DNA of 47,004 bases from CAZBLK01 sp964492715 (GTDB lineage Bacteria; Bacillota; Clostridia; Lachnospirales; WRBF01). The stretch spans positions 1 through 47,004 of the forward strand of contig CAZBLK010000023.1 of the NCBI GenBank assembly GCA_964492715.1, in the 5' to 3' direction. Under the pieces are notes generated by a model. That model saw only the letters and a program-made list of their open reading frames with translations. It ran no database searches and had not been told where the DNA came from. This document shows, piece by piece, positions 34,173 through 42,619 of this stretch. The position numbers and the translations under genes were made by a program. How positions within the stretch are numbered: the stretch's first letter is position 1; each line of letters starts with the position of its first letter.

Positions 34173-34325
34173 TCAAAATATCAGCCTGCACAGCTTTTTA
34201 GTTTTTGTCTTTCCACAAATTCGACATTTATGTTTAAGCCTTGTAACTAAAAAATTGTTAATGTCTATGTATCTAAATGTGTCTACAAGCTTGTAGTCGT
34301 GATTGCAGAAAAGCCTTTTAAGCAT
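34173..34325 (-). CDS. Small zinc-finger protein of 50 residues
   Basis: ATG at 34325 directly after the stop of the preceding gene (TAAATG), so translation is coupled. It begins MLKRLFCNHDYKLVD and has HKCRICGKTKTKK, giving a Cys-x-His plus Cys-x-x-Cys set. This is a common type of tiny phage protein of unknown role. Confidence 0.6.
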   Translation of the reverse strand: MLKRLFCNHDYKLVDTFRYIDINNFLVTRLKHKCRICGKTKTKKLCRLIF

Positions 34326-34511
34326 TTAATCAACCTCGCTTTCCAGCCAACGCATAAGGCATTGCCGTGAATTACAACAATCATCATCACCGCAATCACT
34401 ATTACAATACCTTCTGCCAAGCTCATGTTTTAAATCGTTATTACTTAAAATCATGTCTGCAAATTCATCAATTGTCATAGACATTAATTTTTGAAAACGT
34501 GTTTTACTCAC
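34326..34511 (-). CDS. Small phage protein with a Cys cluster
   Basis: A 61-residue protein with a helical N-terminus (LMSMTIDEFADMILS) and CNSDCGDDDCCNSRQC, then a terminal helix with CLMRWLESE. This layout recurs in phages of gut Bacillota. The role is unknown, with zinc binding likely. Confidence 0.65.
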   Translation of the reverse strand: MSKTRFQKLMSMTIDEFADMILSNNDLKHELGRRYCNSDCGDDDCCNSRQCLMRWLESEVD

Positions 34512-34963
34512 TGTATTTCCTCCTGTTTGTCAAAAATTGTGCCGATAACTTCAAAATCGTTTTCCACAAAAACATCAGAGCAATAACCGTGCTTAATCGT
34601 TGTTTTATAACCAAAAAAATCCCAACCAATATATCTTGAGTGATGTTCCCAGCCAACTCTGCAAGTGCGACCTGATGATTTTTTAATAACGTCATTCTCA
34701 AAAACCTTATCTCCGTTTTTATCTTTAAAATCTGTAAATTGCCCTACCGTGAAAGGGATAACAGAAAAGAAAAGAATAGAACCAGCTTGAACATTTGCGT
34801 CCGTGCCGTCTTTAACGCTTACCTCTATTTCCTCAATCAATCCATTTTTGCTATAACTCGGAAGACCGTAAATCCAACGCCCTCTAATTTCCTTCCCCTC
34901 AACCACAATAACCGTTTCCCCATCAGAACACTCATGGAAACCCCTAAATAAAATTTCACGCAT
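34508..34963 (-). CDS. YopX-like protein
   Basis: The start is the ATG at 34963, which overlaps the upstream stop (TAATG); the upstream GTG is too close to the ribosome site. The sequence REILFRGF and GRWIYGLP followed by VGQFTDFKDKNGDKVFENDV is the YopX-family signature. YopX proteins are common phage accessory proteins of unknown role. Confidence 0.85.
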   Translation of the reverse strand: MREILFRGFHECSDGETVIVVEGKEIRGRWIYGLPSYSKNGLIEEIEVSVKDGTDANVQAGSILFFSVIPFTVGQFTDFKDKNGDKVFENDVIKKSSGRTCRVGWEHHSRYIGWDFFGYKTTIKHGYCSDVFVENDFEVIGTIFDKQEEIQ

Positions 34964-35313
34964 TATTTGCACGCTCCCCTTTGTTTAACCTCTAACGCCT
35001 TTTGACTTTTCTTGTAATGCCTTTCGGCTATTGCGGAGTATTTTTTATGCTTACTCTCCAATTCAGCAAGCTTTTTCAAAACATGCATAGGAATATCGCT
35101 CCAATTGCAGCCATTGTAAGGCTTTGAAATTAAAAAATATTCTTCCAATGCTTCCTTTGACACCTTGATAGCTTCTTGGTACTTTTTAAATTCTCGGTCA
35201 TGTCTAAATCTGCCTACATGATAAGCAAGCGTATTTTTATCAAAAAAGCACTCATTGCAAATAAAGTAAATTAATTCCTCTTTGGTGCAGTCCTCAAGCT
35301 TCACTGTTTTCAC
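34963..35313 (-). CDS. Helical phage protein of 116 residues, unknown
   Basis: A mostly helical, basic product containing LEDCTKEELIYFICNE and a long C-terminal helix. It sits between the Lar-like and YopX-like genes and overlaps both. The family is not identified. Confidence 0.6.
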   Translation of the reverse strand: MKTVKLEDCTKEELIYFICNECFFDKNTLAYHVGRFRHDREFKKYQEAIKVSKEALEEYFLISKPYNGCNWSDIPMHVLKKLAELESKHKKYSAIAERHYKKSQKALEVKQRGACK

Positions 35314-35515
35314 ATTCCTTTGTATCTACCCTAGTATTCCAAAAAGCTATAGCTTCAGCCCTATTCTCCTTTGCAACCATGCAGGAACATTTGCACTCAA
35401 TGAAGCAACCGCCCTCATAATCAAGCATATGTGTTGCTATTTTGTGGGTGTGAGGTTCTATTTCAATTATGCTCGAGCTGTTTCCGCAAAAGGGACATGG
35501 TAGTAAATTATCCAT
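35294..35515 (-). CDS. Lar-like restriction alleviation protein
   Basis: A 73-residue protein with the N-terminal zinc motif LLPCPFCGN, a middle Cys pair (ECKCSCM) and the C-terminal AIAFWNTR, the signature of the Lar family. In the Rac prophage, Lar modulates type I restriction; here the activity is inferred from the motif. It is part of the small-gene accessory run. Confidence 0.75.
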   Translation of the reverse strand: MDNLLPCPFCGNSSSIIEIEPHTHKIATHMLDYEGGCFIECKCSCMVAKENRAEAIAFWNTRVDTKECENSEA

Positions 35516-35903
35516 TGCTTACACCCTCCTTTGGTTTATGTTTGTAAGTTTTCCAATCTTTTAAATAAGTATTTAAATCAAAATATTTGCTCAAGGTGCT
35601 AACTTGCTCCCACCTTCCTTCAAAAGTGCGATTAATCAACCAAAGCCAACGCTCTTTTCCAGTTTCACGCATTAACTCGCATTCTTGCTTTAATTCTTCC
35701 AACGTCAACGGCTTATCCTCCCCAAGATGTTCGCCGCACTTTGGACAATACTTAATGTTAATACTAAAATCATCATCTAGGTTACCACGCAATTTAATGT
35801 CAAGCTGAGCATTATCACTGTCAATATGCACATCTAAAGTTTCACATTCTGCTATTGAATATCCAGCAATAGGGGCATATTCTTCGCAATATTCACAACT
35901 CAT
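35508..35903 (-). CDS. Zinc-ribbon phage protein, unknown
   Basis: A 131-residue protein starting with CEYCEEYAP and with a second Cys pair (YCPKCGEHL), so it probably forms a zinc ribbon. The C-terminal 60 residues are helical and aromatic. It overlaps the Lar-like gene by 8 bases. Confidence 0.6.
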   Translation of the reverse strand: MSCEYCEEYAPIAGYSIAECETLDVHIDSDNAQLDIKLRGNLDDDFSINIKYCPKCGEHLGEDKPLTLEELKQECELMRETGKERWLWLINRTFEGRWEQVSTLSKYFDLNTYLKDWKTYKHKPKEGVSNG

Positions 35904-36100
35904 TTATTTTCACGCTCCTTTAAAAATTCAGCCCGACTTTCTTTACTCAAAGAAAACCAACGCACTTGTGAAAGTGGAATGTGTCTGTTTTGACCATCAA
36001 CAAGACGTAGCCATAAATAAGCGTTGCCAAATCTTACTTCCGTTGCTTCAAATAGTTCCAAGTATCCGTCAAACCAACGGACGTTTACTGTATTGTTCAT
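35900..36100 (-). CDS. Small phage protein of 66 residues, unknown
   Basis: The ATG overlaps the upstream stop. It is beta-rich and aromatic (VRWFDGYLELFEATEVRF). Its C-terminus ends in ERENK, as does the neighbouring upstream gene, a sign of local duplication or shared end sequence. The family is unknown. Confidence 0.55.
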   Translation of the reverse strand: MNNTVNVRWFDGYLELFEATEVRFGNAYLWLRLVDGQNRHIPLSQVRWFSLSKESRAEFLKERENK

Positions 36101-36501
36101 TTGTTTTCACGCTCCTTTAATGCTGCTTCGGCAGCTTCTTTGGACAAAACATCATAAGTCAAATAGGTGCACGCTGCAATAAGCTCCTTTTTTATTTCGT
36201 CTCGCTCAATTAAAAAATTTGTGAAGTTATCGCCAAACTGGCTCGGGTGAAGATTATTAAATTTCTGTGTCAATTCTACAATTCTTTTAACTTTATCCAA
36301 CATATTTGTTGTAACCTCAACCAACTTCACAATCTCGGCAGGGGTTAAGTCTGTGTCCTCGTAAGCACCAAGAGTATTGCAAGCGTTTTTGTCAAGTTCG
36401 CACACGCTGCACTTTTCACTATGACCTTCACCGCAGCATTTCTCAAAGCATTCGGGATAATAATAATTACCCTGTTCGTCTTTTGCCGTTAATCTATCCA
36501 C
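36097..36501 (-). CDS. Phage protein with Cys-rich N-terminus
   Basis: The start is the GTG at 36501, seven bases after GGGAGG; the upstream TTG at 36516 is part of that ribosome site. Its 134 residues begin MDRLTAKDEQGNYYYPECF and include CCGEGHSEKCSVC and LGAYEDTDLTPAEI, a common pattern in small phage proteins of Bacillota. The role is unknown. Confidence 0.65.
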   Translation of the reverse strand: MDRLTAKDEQGNYYYPECFEKCCGEGHSEKCSVCELDKNACNTLGAYEDTDLTPAEIVKLVEVTTNMLDKVKRIVELTQKFNNLHPSQFGDNFTNFLIERDEIKKELIAACTYLTYDVLSKEAAEAALKERENK

Positions 36502-36502
36502 G

Positions 36503-36988
36503 CTATTTCCTCCCAATCAATTCATTTGCCTGCAACATTCTACTTCGTTCCTCACGTTCTTGTCTTTCTAGCCGTTCAAAAACACTTTCCTGTGGAAGAT
36601 TTTTCTTACCTTCCAGCTCATCCAACTCATCTTTAAGCATTTTTACCGTACCTTTGTAGTTATCAAGCAATGCTTTTATATTAGCCCTGTGGTGCTCAAT
36701 AACAGAGAGCTTAGGCGGCTGTTTTAGGTTCTCAAAGTATTCAAGCCCTCTGCGGTATATTTCCCTATCTTCATCTTCACCGTAGCCAAATCCGTAACCA
36801 TAACCATTAATTAATTCCTCTACTGTTTCGTATTCCAAAAAACCTTTCTTTTCTTGCCTTAGCTCACGCTCTTGCTTTGCTTCTAAAGCTTTTTTTGCAT
36901 AGGAAGCCCAAAGTTTTTGCAAATCCTTAACCATAAGTTCGGCTAGTTCAAGCTCGGATTCAACTTCAAGAACTTGGTTTTTGTTCAT
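36503..36988 (-). CDS. Coiled-coil phage protein, unknown
   Basis: A 161-residue, highly charged helical protein with a short Gly/Tyr-rich insert (NGYGYGFGYGEDED) near residue 65. It overlaps its upstream neighbour by four bases. The family is not recognised. Confidence 0.6.
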   Translation of the reverse strand: MNKNQVLEVESELELAELMVKDLQKLWASYAKKALEAKQERELRQEKKGFLEYETVEELINGYGYGFGYGEDEDREIYRRGLEYFENLKQPPKLSVIEHHRANIKALLDNYKGTVKMLKDELDELEGKKNLPQESVFERLERQEREERSRMLQANELIGRK

Positions 36989-37194
36989 CTCGCACCCCCA
37001 ACAATCACATCTAACAACACCAATTTAGCAACCTTTAACACTTCTATGTACTCATCAGAACCTTCATCAACAAACATATCACAGCTTGTACACGGTGCAT
37101 TTTTACAAGAATTAACTTTGGTTATTTCATGGCAAGAAATTTTCTTTTGAAGTATTGATAGTGCTTTGTCTCTAGTTGGCAGCACTTTTAACAA
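36985..37194 (-). CDS. Small Cys-containing phage protein
   Basis: A 69-residue protein with CKNAPCTSCDMF in the middle and a hydrophobic C-terminus (VAKLVLLDVIVGG). It overlaps both neighbours. The role is unknown. Confidence 0.55.
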   Translation of the reverse strand: MLKVLPTRDKALSILQKKISCHEITKVNSCKNAPCTSCDMFVDEGSDEYIEVLKVAKLVLLDVIVGGAR

Positions 37195-37474
37195 CTCCTT
37201 TATTGTTCATGTAATCCTCATAAATTACTGTTTCAATAACGTTGTACGCTTTTGTTTTAGATAAAATGCGAGGAACAACGACTTTTTCACCTGTAAATTT
37301 ATATTTTTTACAGGACTCTTTCTGTCGTTTAATAAACTCCTTCTGCTTCTTGGCTTCGGTTTTTTTGAGAAGCCTTTGGGCCTTATGGTGTTTGTAGTAG
37401 TCGTCTGCTATGGCTTGCATAGAGCTGCCACTGTAAAACCTGTTTATTATTTCTGTGTTTGTGATGTTAAACAC
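37172..37474 (-). CDS. Small basic phage protein, start uncertain
   Basis: The product is basic, helical, and contains IINRFYSGSSMQAIADDYY, which looks like a small HTH. The GTG at 37474 is directly joined to the AAGGGA ribosome site and is too close. The codon at the best distance is an ATC at 37465, which would give M-T-N-T-E-I as the N-terminus. It overlaps both neighbouring genes. Confidence 0.6.
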   Translation of the reverse strand: MFNITNTEIINRFYSGSSMQAIADDYYKHHKAQRLLKKTEAKKQKEFIKRQKESCKKYKFTGEKVVVPRILSKTKAYNVIETVIYEDYMNNKGVVKSAAN

Positions 37475-37683
37475 TCCCTTAGATACAATCTTTCAAGTTC
37501 CCTAAATATAGCAGCAAATATTTCTTTAGCCATATCGCACTTGACGTACTTTTCACCAAGTTTTTCAAGGGCTAAAACAGCTTCTTCGCTCCAAGTGTCA
37601 TTTTTAAATGTTCTTGAAGCAAAAGAATAATAAAAATTAAAAATATCCGATAGTAATTCAAAGAATTTCAACTTACTTAACAT
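37447..37683 (-). CDS. Small phage protein of 78 residues, unknown
   Basis: The ATG at 37683 is preferred because CGAGGGATAA precedes it by the right distance. The protein is helical, with LSKLKFFELLSDIF at the start. It directly follows the VRR-NUC gene. Confidence 0.55.
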   Translation of the reverse strand: MLSKLKFFELLSDIFNFYYSFASRTFKNDTWSEEAVLALEKLGEKYVKCDMAKEIFAAIFRELERLYLRECLTSQTQK

Positions 37684-37685
37684 GT

Positions 37686-37991
37686 TTATCCCTCGCATAT
37701 ATCAATGGCTTCTTGCACACTATAAACTACACCAGCCCTAAAGCCATTCTTTTTCATTTGCTCGATAAAATTCAACTGGTAGGGAGTAGGCTTTCTGCCC
37801 TTGCTCTTTACCTCTATGAAGCAAGTCTTACCGTCTTTGTAAGCAACTAAATCGGAATGACCTTTAGGAAGCCCAGTGTCAAAATAACGCCCATCATCTG
37901 TTTTAACTTTACCTACATTAACACGAAATACAATGTATCCAAGCCTTGAAAGGGAAAGTCTTATAGAATTTTGTAAGTCATGTTCTGTCAT
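37686..37991 (-). CDS. VRR-NUC domain nuclease
   Basis: A 101-residue protein with the minimal VRR-NUC fold: GLPKGHSDLVAYKDGK, then CFIEVKSKGRKPT gives the D-(x)n-E-x-K catalytic set, and the final YSVQEAIDI is also typical. These nucleases cut branched DNA and commonly sit next to phage helicases, as here (4-bp overlap with the helicase gene). Confidence 0.88.
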   Translation of the reverse strand: MTEHDLQNSIRLSLSRLGYIVFRVNVGKVKTDDGRYFDTGLPKGHSDLVAYKDGKTCFIEVKSKGRKPTPYQLNFIEQMKKNGFRAGVVYSVQEAIDICEG

Positions 37992-39367
37992 AAAGCCTCC
38001 TTGTTGATGAACTTGTTAATATAAAAACTGTATTTGCTTGGAACAGGTATATCTAGCTCTAAGCACTTTCTAATACACCAGCCAAACTTATAGCCCTTAG
38101 CTTTTTGAAATTTACACATATCCTCAAATGTTTTAATGTTTCGGTGTTCATTGTACTTTGTAGATGCTGTAAATTCGTTCTTGTCAAGTTCTTTAAGGAT
38201 TACGTCAACAACTTCTTTTTGCTCTTTTTCCTCAACACTAAATTCTTCACCACAATTTGGACACTGTGTAAGCTTCGGGCTTATTACACTGAAACATACA
38301 GGACATTCACGAATAAACACTTCGTTCTTTTCTTCATTTTTTTTCTTTCTGCTCTCAAGCGTCCACTCCCTGTCTGCATCGGGTAAACCATGATTAAATA
38401 CATTGCCAACATGGTCTATAATAATGGCCGTTTTGCCTTCCATATACCGCATAGAGCGCATAGCTTGTTGTATGTAAAGCGTTAAACTTTTAGTAGGTCT
38501 TAAAAGTATTGTGCAATCACAGTCAGGTACGTCCACGCCCTCGTCAAACAAACCAACATTACAAAGGACTTTTATTATTCCTTTTCTAAACTTAATCATA
38601 ATGTTGTTTCTCTCACATATAGGTGTTTTTCCGTCAACGTGAGCTGCTGATATACCTTGAGAGTTAAATTCATCTGCCGTATCAATGCTGGACTTAATAC
38701 TGGCGCAATAAACAATAGCCTTTTTACCGTTTGCTATGTTCAAGTAGTTTTTAACTGTTTCCCCATATATAACGCCACTTTCCATAGCATCGGCTACTTC
38801 CAACTGGTCATACTCACCGTTTTTTACGTGAAAACCACTAGTTTCTACGAGCCTTGCAGAAAAATATCTGTAGTCAGCTAAGTAATTATTATCAATTAAC
38901 CAACGTGTAGATACTCCCTTAACCAAAGACTTAAATACTTTTCCTAATCCACCTTCATTTAATCTTGTAGGGGTAGCTGTAAAACCAAGAAGTATGGCGT
39001 TAGGAAAGTGTTCAATAATCTTTGTATAGCTTTTAGATAAAACATGATGCGTTTCGTCAACAATTATCAATTTAGGTTCTTGTATTGCATCAATTTTACG
39101 AGTTAGCGTTTGCACCATTCCGATAGTGCATAGCCTCATGTCAACCCTGCAAAGACTAAACGTTTGGCTTATTTGCTCACATAACTCACGCCTATGGACT
39201 AGAAAAAGAACCCTGTTACCTTTATCTGTTGCAGACTTGGCAATATTACCAGCTATAACGCTCTTACCACCTCCACAACCAATAACAATGCAGACTGATT
39301 TAATGCCTTTTCTTAATTCTGTTTTTACTTCGTCAATTAAACTTTGTTGATAGGGTCTTGGTTTCAT
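37988..39367 (-). CDS. DEAD/DEAH-box superfamily 2 helicase
   Basis: 459 residues. Motif I (GCGGGKS, near residue 30), DETHH (near 103), GFTATPTR (motif III), and motif VI-like YIQQAMRSMR in the second domain. A C-terminal zinc ribbon (CPVCFSVISPKLTQCPNCG) is followed by an alpha-helical tail. It is a replication or recombination helicase of the phage. Confidence 0.9.
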   Translation of the reverse strand: MKPRPYQQSLIDEVKTELRKGIKSVCIVIGCGGGKSVIAGNIAKSATDKGNRVLFLVHRRELCEQISQTFSLCRVDMRLCTIGMVQTLTRKIDAIQEPKLIIVDETHHVLSKSYTKIIEHFPNAILLGFTATPTRLNEGGLGKVFKSLVKGVSTRWLIDNNYLADYRYFSARLVETSGFHVKNGEYDQLEVADAMESGVIYGETVKNYLNIANGKKAIVYCASIKSSIDTADEFNSQGISAAHVDGKTPICERNNIMIKFRKGIIKVLCNVGLFDEGVDVPDCDCTILLRPTKSLTLYIQQAMRSMRYMEGKTAIIIDHVGNVFNHGLPDADREWTLESRKKKNEEKNEVFIRECPVCFSVISPKLTQCPNCGEEFSVEEKEQKEVVDVILKELDKNEFTASTKYNEHRNIKTFEDMCKFQKAKGYKFGWCIRKCLELDIPVPSKYSFYINKFINKEAL

Positions 39368-39403
39368 ATAGTCACCTGCATATCTGTTACCACTTTAACC
39401 TTT

Positions 39404-39669
39404 TGTTCCCATTGCGTTCTCTGTCGATTTTATGGAGTGGGAACGCTTAAAACTTTGATTTTACAGTGTTTTTTTCAATGTGTTCCCACTGTTCCCACTT
39501 TTTTAAGTTTTTCTATATAGTAAAAAATTCTTTTAAAGATAGTGAAATAATTTACATATATAAATTATGTGCATTTTCAGTGGGAATAGTGAGAACAGTG
39601 GGAACAATGCCGAAATCACGGGCTTTTTTAACTGTGCCTAGTGAGAGCAATTCGAGAACAATGGGTACA
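39404..39669. other. Intergenic iteron-like region, candidate replication origin
   Basis: This is the only large gap in the replication module (39368-39672). It holds 9-bp units of type GTGGGAACA: on the - strand at 39404-39412, 39481-39489 and 39490-39498; on the + strand at 39437-39445, 39580-39588, 39589-39597 and 39598-39606, with diverged copies at 39641-39669. The two outer arrays are inverted about an AT-rich stretch (39499-39579), so they could also form a long hairpin. Small frames across it are shadows. Origin function is inferred. Confidence 0.5.
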
Positions 39670-39672
39670 TTT

Positions 39673-41514
39673 TTAAAATGGTAACTCCTCATTATGTATT
39701 TCCTCCTGCAAAATATAGTTTTTAAGGCAAACACAGTTAATGCTAGACTTACCGATACGCCGCTTTTTGGTGTTTCGGTTATACTCACAAACTATGTAAT
39801 CTTGTTGCTTTGCCCAGCACAGAAAAGCCTTAGCATTAAAGCCTTCGCCATCAAGAATTTTATCGAACTGCGACTTGATAATATAGGTGTAATCCTTGTC
39901 GATGTCTCCCCAAATTTCGCCAGTGTAATTATCGGCCCGTGCCGTACTATCAAATTTACTGCGCTGTATTGCAATAACTTCTGTAAGTGCCTGCAAAGCT
40001 CTGACGTTAACATTTGTTTCCCTGTTGTCCGAAAGAAATTGAGTGATGTCACTGTCTTGCAGTAGTATACTGTCATTAAATATCCATTCCTCGACCAGCT
40101 TGTCGGCAGTAAGAAGAATACTTGCGGCTCCAATTTGTTTTATATGAAAATCACTTTTAGATAATCTCTCAAACACTTCCGTTTTAATGCTCGTAACGTA
40201 ATCCATGTTATTTACAAGACGTTCTACAAACATTTTCCCTGCATGTCCGTAATTTTCATAAAGGGTATCTAAAACATTGCGAAAATCATCAAATATAGGG
40301 GAAGTATTGGCTTCAATTTCAATAGTTCTACCAACTGCTCCGCCTGCTGAATAACTGCTTAATATTGGTTGCTCTCCCGATGTTAAAATACAATTATGCC
40401 ATGTCAAAGTGTCTTGTACGCCACCAGACTTATTGCCACGGATACGCCCAACACCTTCTGCAAGCTTGTAAATCATTTCGTCAAAGTCCTTTTTGTCTCC
40501 AAGTATTTGCAATTCATCAATAATCAAGGGCATAGAATTAACAAAACCAGCATACACTTCTTGTCCTACATCAGTGCTGTTAAATGAAATAGTGTATTTT
40601 CCACGTTGAGGGGTTGCCCATACACTGGCTGCCAGATACAAGCCTACAGTTTTTCCAATGCCTGAAGCATTTCCCCAGACGTGTACAAAAAATGGTAACT
40701 CCTTTAGCGGCTCAACTAACACGCTGGCAAAAGAAGCAGCTAAAAGTATACGAGCAATAACACTTGTCTTACTTTTTCGTATGTTTTTAACAAGGTCAAT
40801 CCAATTTTTATAAAAACCTTTGGGCTTCACTGATTCAAACAGTGTTTTGAATTTTAAGTTACCATCAAACGCTAAATTGTCAACGTATGGACTGAAACCG
40901 TATCCTTCAATCCACCCAAGCCTACTGGTCGAATTTACTTCTGGTATGTATTCATAGTTTAAGTTTTCAAGGTCGGTAAGATAGTTAACTATGTACTTGC
41001 CGTTTTCTGAGTTAACTGCTATGCCGTAGTCGGCAAGCTTAGTTATGTTTTTAGCAGTTGCAAGGACGTTTTTTTCAACGATAATACTTCGCCACCCTCT
41101 ACCACGATTAAAGGCAATTTTAAGCTTCTCCATGCCTGTGTCAACGTTTATAAGGCGTTGTATCGGTAGGATAGGGTGGGCGCAAGCTAAAATCTCAAAG
41201 CCAAACCTATCATGTGTTACTACACCAAATTCGCCAGTTTGCCAACTGCCACAATTAAGAGTCAATTCTTGCCCTTCAAACTCCGTAATATTTTCCTTTT
41301 GGTCGTCAAATGTAACTGCTGCCATATCTGACAAAAAGTCCTTTTTATATGTAGTTAAAAAGTTTTTAAAGCCTACTTTTTTTGCTGTTTCATCAAGCTT
41401 TAGCTCAAGCTGTCTCTTGGCTGTTCTGCCTAAATTTTGAGAATTTTCATACAACCATTGAAACGGTGCCGTACCATCAAGAAAATCTTCTTTTGTGTAA
41501 ACAGGTATATCCAT
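39673..41514 (-). CDS. DUF927-like helicase of the prophage
   Basis: A 613-residue protein. The N-terminal half resembles the DUF927 fold, with GWIEGYGFSPYV and FVHVWGNASGIGKT (Walker A near residue 280), then PLIIDELQ (Walker B) and a helical C-terminal region. The neighbouring CHC2 zinc-finger gene suggests a split primase-helicase system. The C-terminus overlaps the iteron-like region. Confidence 0.8.
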   Translation of the reverse strand: MDIPVYTKEDFLDGTAPFQWLYENSQNLGRTAKRQLELKLDETAKKVGFKNFLTTYKKDFLSDMAAVTFDDQKENITEFEGQELTLNCGSWQTGEFGVVTHDRFGFEILACAHPILPIQRLINVDTGMEKLKIAFNRGRGWRSIIVEKNVLATAKNITKLADYGIAVNSENGKYIVNYLTDLENLNYEYIPEVNSTSRLGWIEGYGFSPYVDNLAFDGNLKFKTLFESVKPKGFYKNWIDLVKNIRKSKTSVIARILLAASFASVLVEPLKELPFFVHVWGNASGIGKTVGLYLAASVWATPQRGKYTISFNSTDVGQEVYAGFVNSMPLIIDELQILGDKKDFDEMIYKLAEGVGRIRGNKSGGVQDTLTWHNCILTSGEQPILSSYSAGGAVGRTIEIEANTSPIFDDFRNVLDTLYENYGHAGKMFVERLVNNMDYVTSIKTEVFERLSKSDFHIKQIGAASILLTADKLVEEWIFNDSILLQDSDITQFLSDNRETNVNVRALQALTEVIAIQRSKFDSTARADNYTGEIWGDIDKDYTYIIKSQFDKILDGEGFNAKAFLCWAKQQDYIVCEYNRNTKKRRIGKSSINCVCLKNYILQEEIHNEELPF

Positions 41515-42029
41515 TAGTAATGCTCCCCTTTTGCCAATTCAAGCATTAAGTATTCGTAGAAGTCTAATTTTTGGCAGGCTTCCACAAATAATTTGTGAAA
41601 CTCTTGGTTTAAAAACTTCGGTTCGTAACGAATAAAATTTTGCTTTAGTCTGAAATATTCATTTGCTACAGCCCAAAAATTACTTACATCTACAGGTTTG
41701 CTTGCTATATCCAAATGTCGCTTACGCATTTCGTGGCATTCTTTTATACTGGTTTTTTTACATATTGGAAAGCCAAAATCATAACAAATCTGAAGTAACG
41801 CCTGCTGAAAACCAATGCCATAAAACAACTGAACAAAGTCCACCACTGAACCCTCTGCACCACAACCAAAGCAATGAAATCTAGTGTTATCCTTGTAAGC
41901 TTTAAGGGAAGCTGTTTTTTCATTGTGAAACGGACAAATGACGTACCCAGCACCATTAATTTGCAAGCCGTACCGATTAAACACGGCTTGCATTTTTAAA
42001 GTGCTTTTTATCATTTCCAAGGTGTTCAT
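41514..42029 (-). CDS. CHC2 zinc-finger primase-like protein
   Basis: A 171-residue protein with the DnaG-type zinc motif CPFHNEKTASL and later FHCFGCGAEGSVVDFV. It lacks a TOPRIM catalytic domain, so priming would need the partner DUF927-like protein or a host enzyme. It ends four bases from the DUF669 gene. Confidence 0.85.
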   Translation of the reverse strand: MNTLEMIKSTLKMQAVFNRYGLQINGAGYVICPFHNEKTASLKAYKDNTRFHCFGCGAEGSVVDFVQLFYGIGFQQALLQICYDFGFPICKKTSIKECHEMRKRHLDIASKPVDVSNFWAVANEYFRLKQNFIRYEPKFLNQEFHKLFVEACQKLDFYEYLMLELAKGEHY

Positions 42030-42031
42030 GG

Positions 42032-42619
42032 CTAAAATGGTAGGTCTTCATCGTCAAGGGTCTGAGCTACGACGGCGTATTGGTGCTGCTGCACTCCGTA
42101 GACCTGCAATGCTTTTTCGTCAAGCAATTTGTCTACTGGCGGCTCTACACCCTTGCGAATAACTTCAATGCTGCGCACTTGAAATATTTTAGTTGCAAAA
42201 GCCGTTCCACTTCCGTCTTGTTTTACGTATTGCTCTCTGCCAAACACGCACCCCACCAGTTTGCCAACAAGACTTTTTTCGTCCGCTGCGTTGCCATTAA
42301 AAAACTTGTACCCTGCGTTAGAATTTTCAATTGCTGTTATAAGCCCCTTGAAAAATGGTAAGCTACTTGGGTTATCAATTAATTGGTCAATTTTTGCCCC
42401 CCATTTTTTATTTTGACGTGTATCGTTGTCAAATTGCTTTCTAAAATACCCCTTGTAAGCACCTTCTTCTATGTCAACCTCAATAACAAGCTTCGGCTTT
42501 CCGCTTTGAGTTTCTCCAAGCTCTGCCTTTGAAATTCGGCAAACGTAACCACCTGGTGGCAATGGCTGAAATTCCCCTGCCGCTGTTGCTTCGTCATACC
42601 CTGCTGGCTTAACTATCAT
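42032..42619 (-). CDS. DUF669 single-strand DNA-binding-like protein
   Basis: A 195-residue protein with the DUF669 signature (PPGGYVCRISKAELGETQSG, then KLVIEVDIEEGAYKGYF). The last residues are LDDEDLPF, closely resembling the acidic tip of bacterial SSB that recruits repair proteins. It overlaps the NTPase gene by one base. Confidence 0.85.
   Translation of the reverse strand: MIVKPAGYDEATAAGEFQPLPPGGYVCRISKAELGETQSGKPKLVIEVDIEEGAYKGYFRKQFDNDTRQNKKWGAKIDQLIDNPSSLPFFKGLITAIENSNAGYKFFNGNAADEKSLVGKLVGCVFGREQYVKQDGSGTAFATKIFQVRSIEVIRKGVEPPVDKLLDEKALQVYGVQQHQYAVVAQTLDDEDLPF

Noticed and set aside
39466..39788. Small frames on both strands between the DEAD-box and DUF927-like genes
   Set aside because: They arise from the 9-bp repeats (GT-rich translations such as VGTVGT) and have no ribosome sites.
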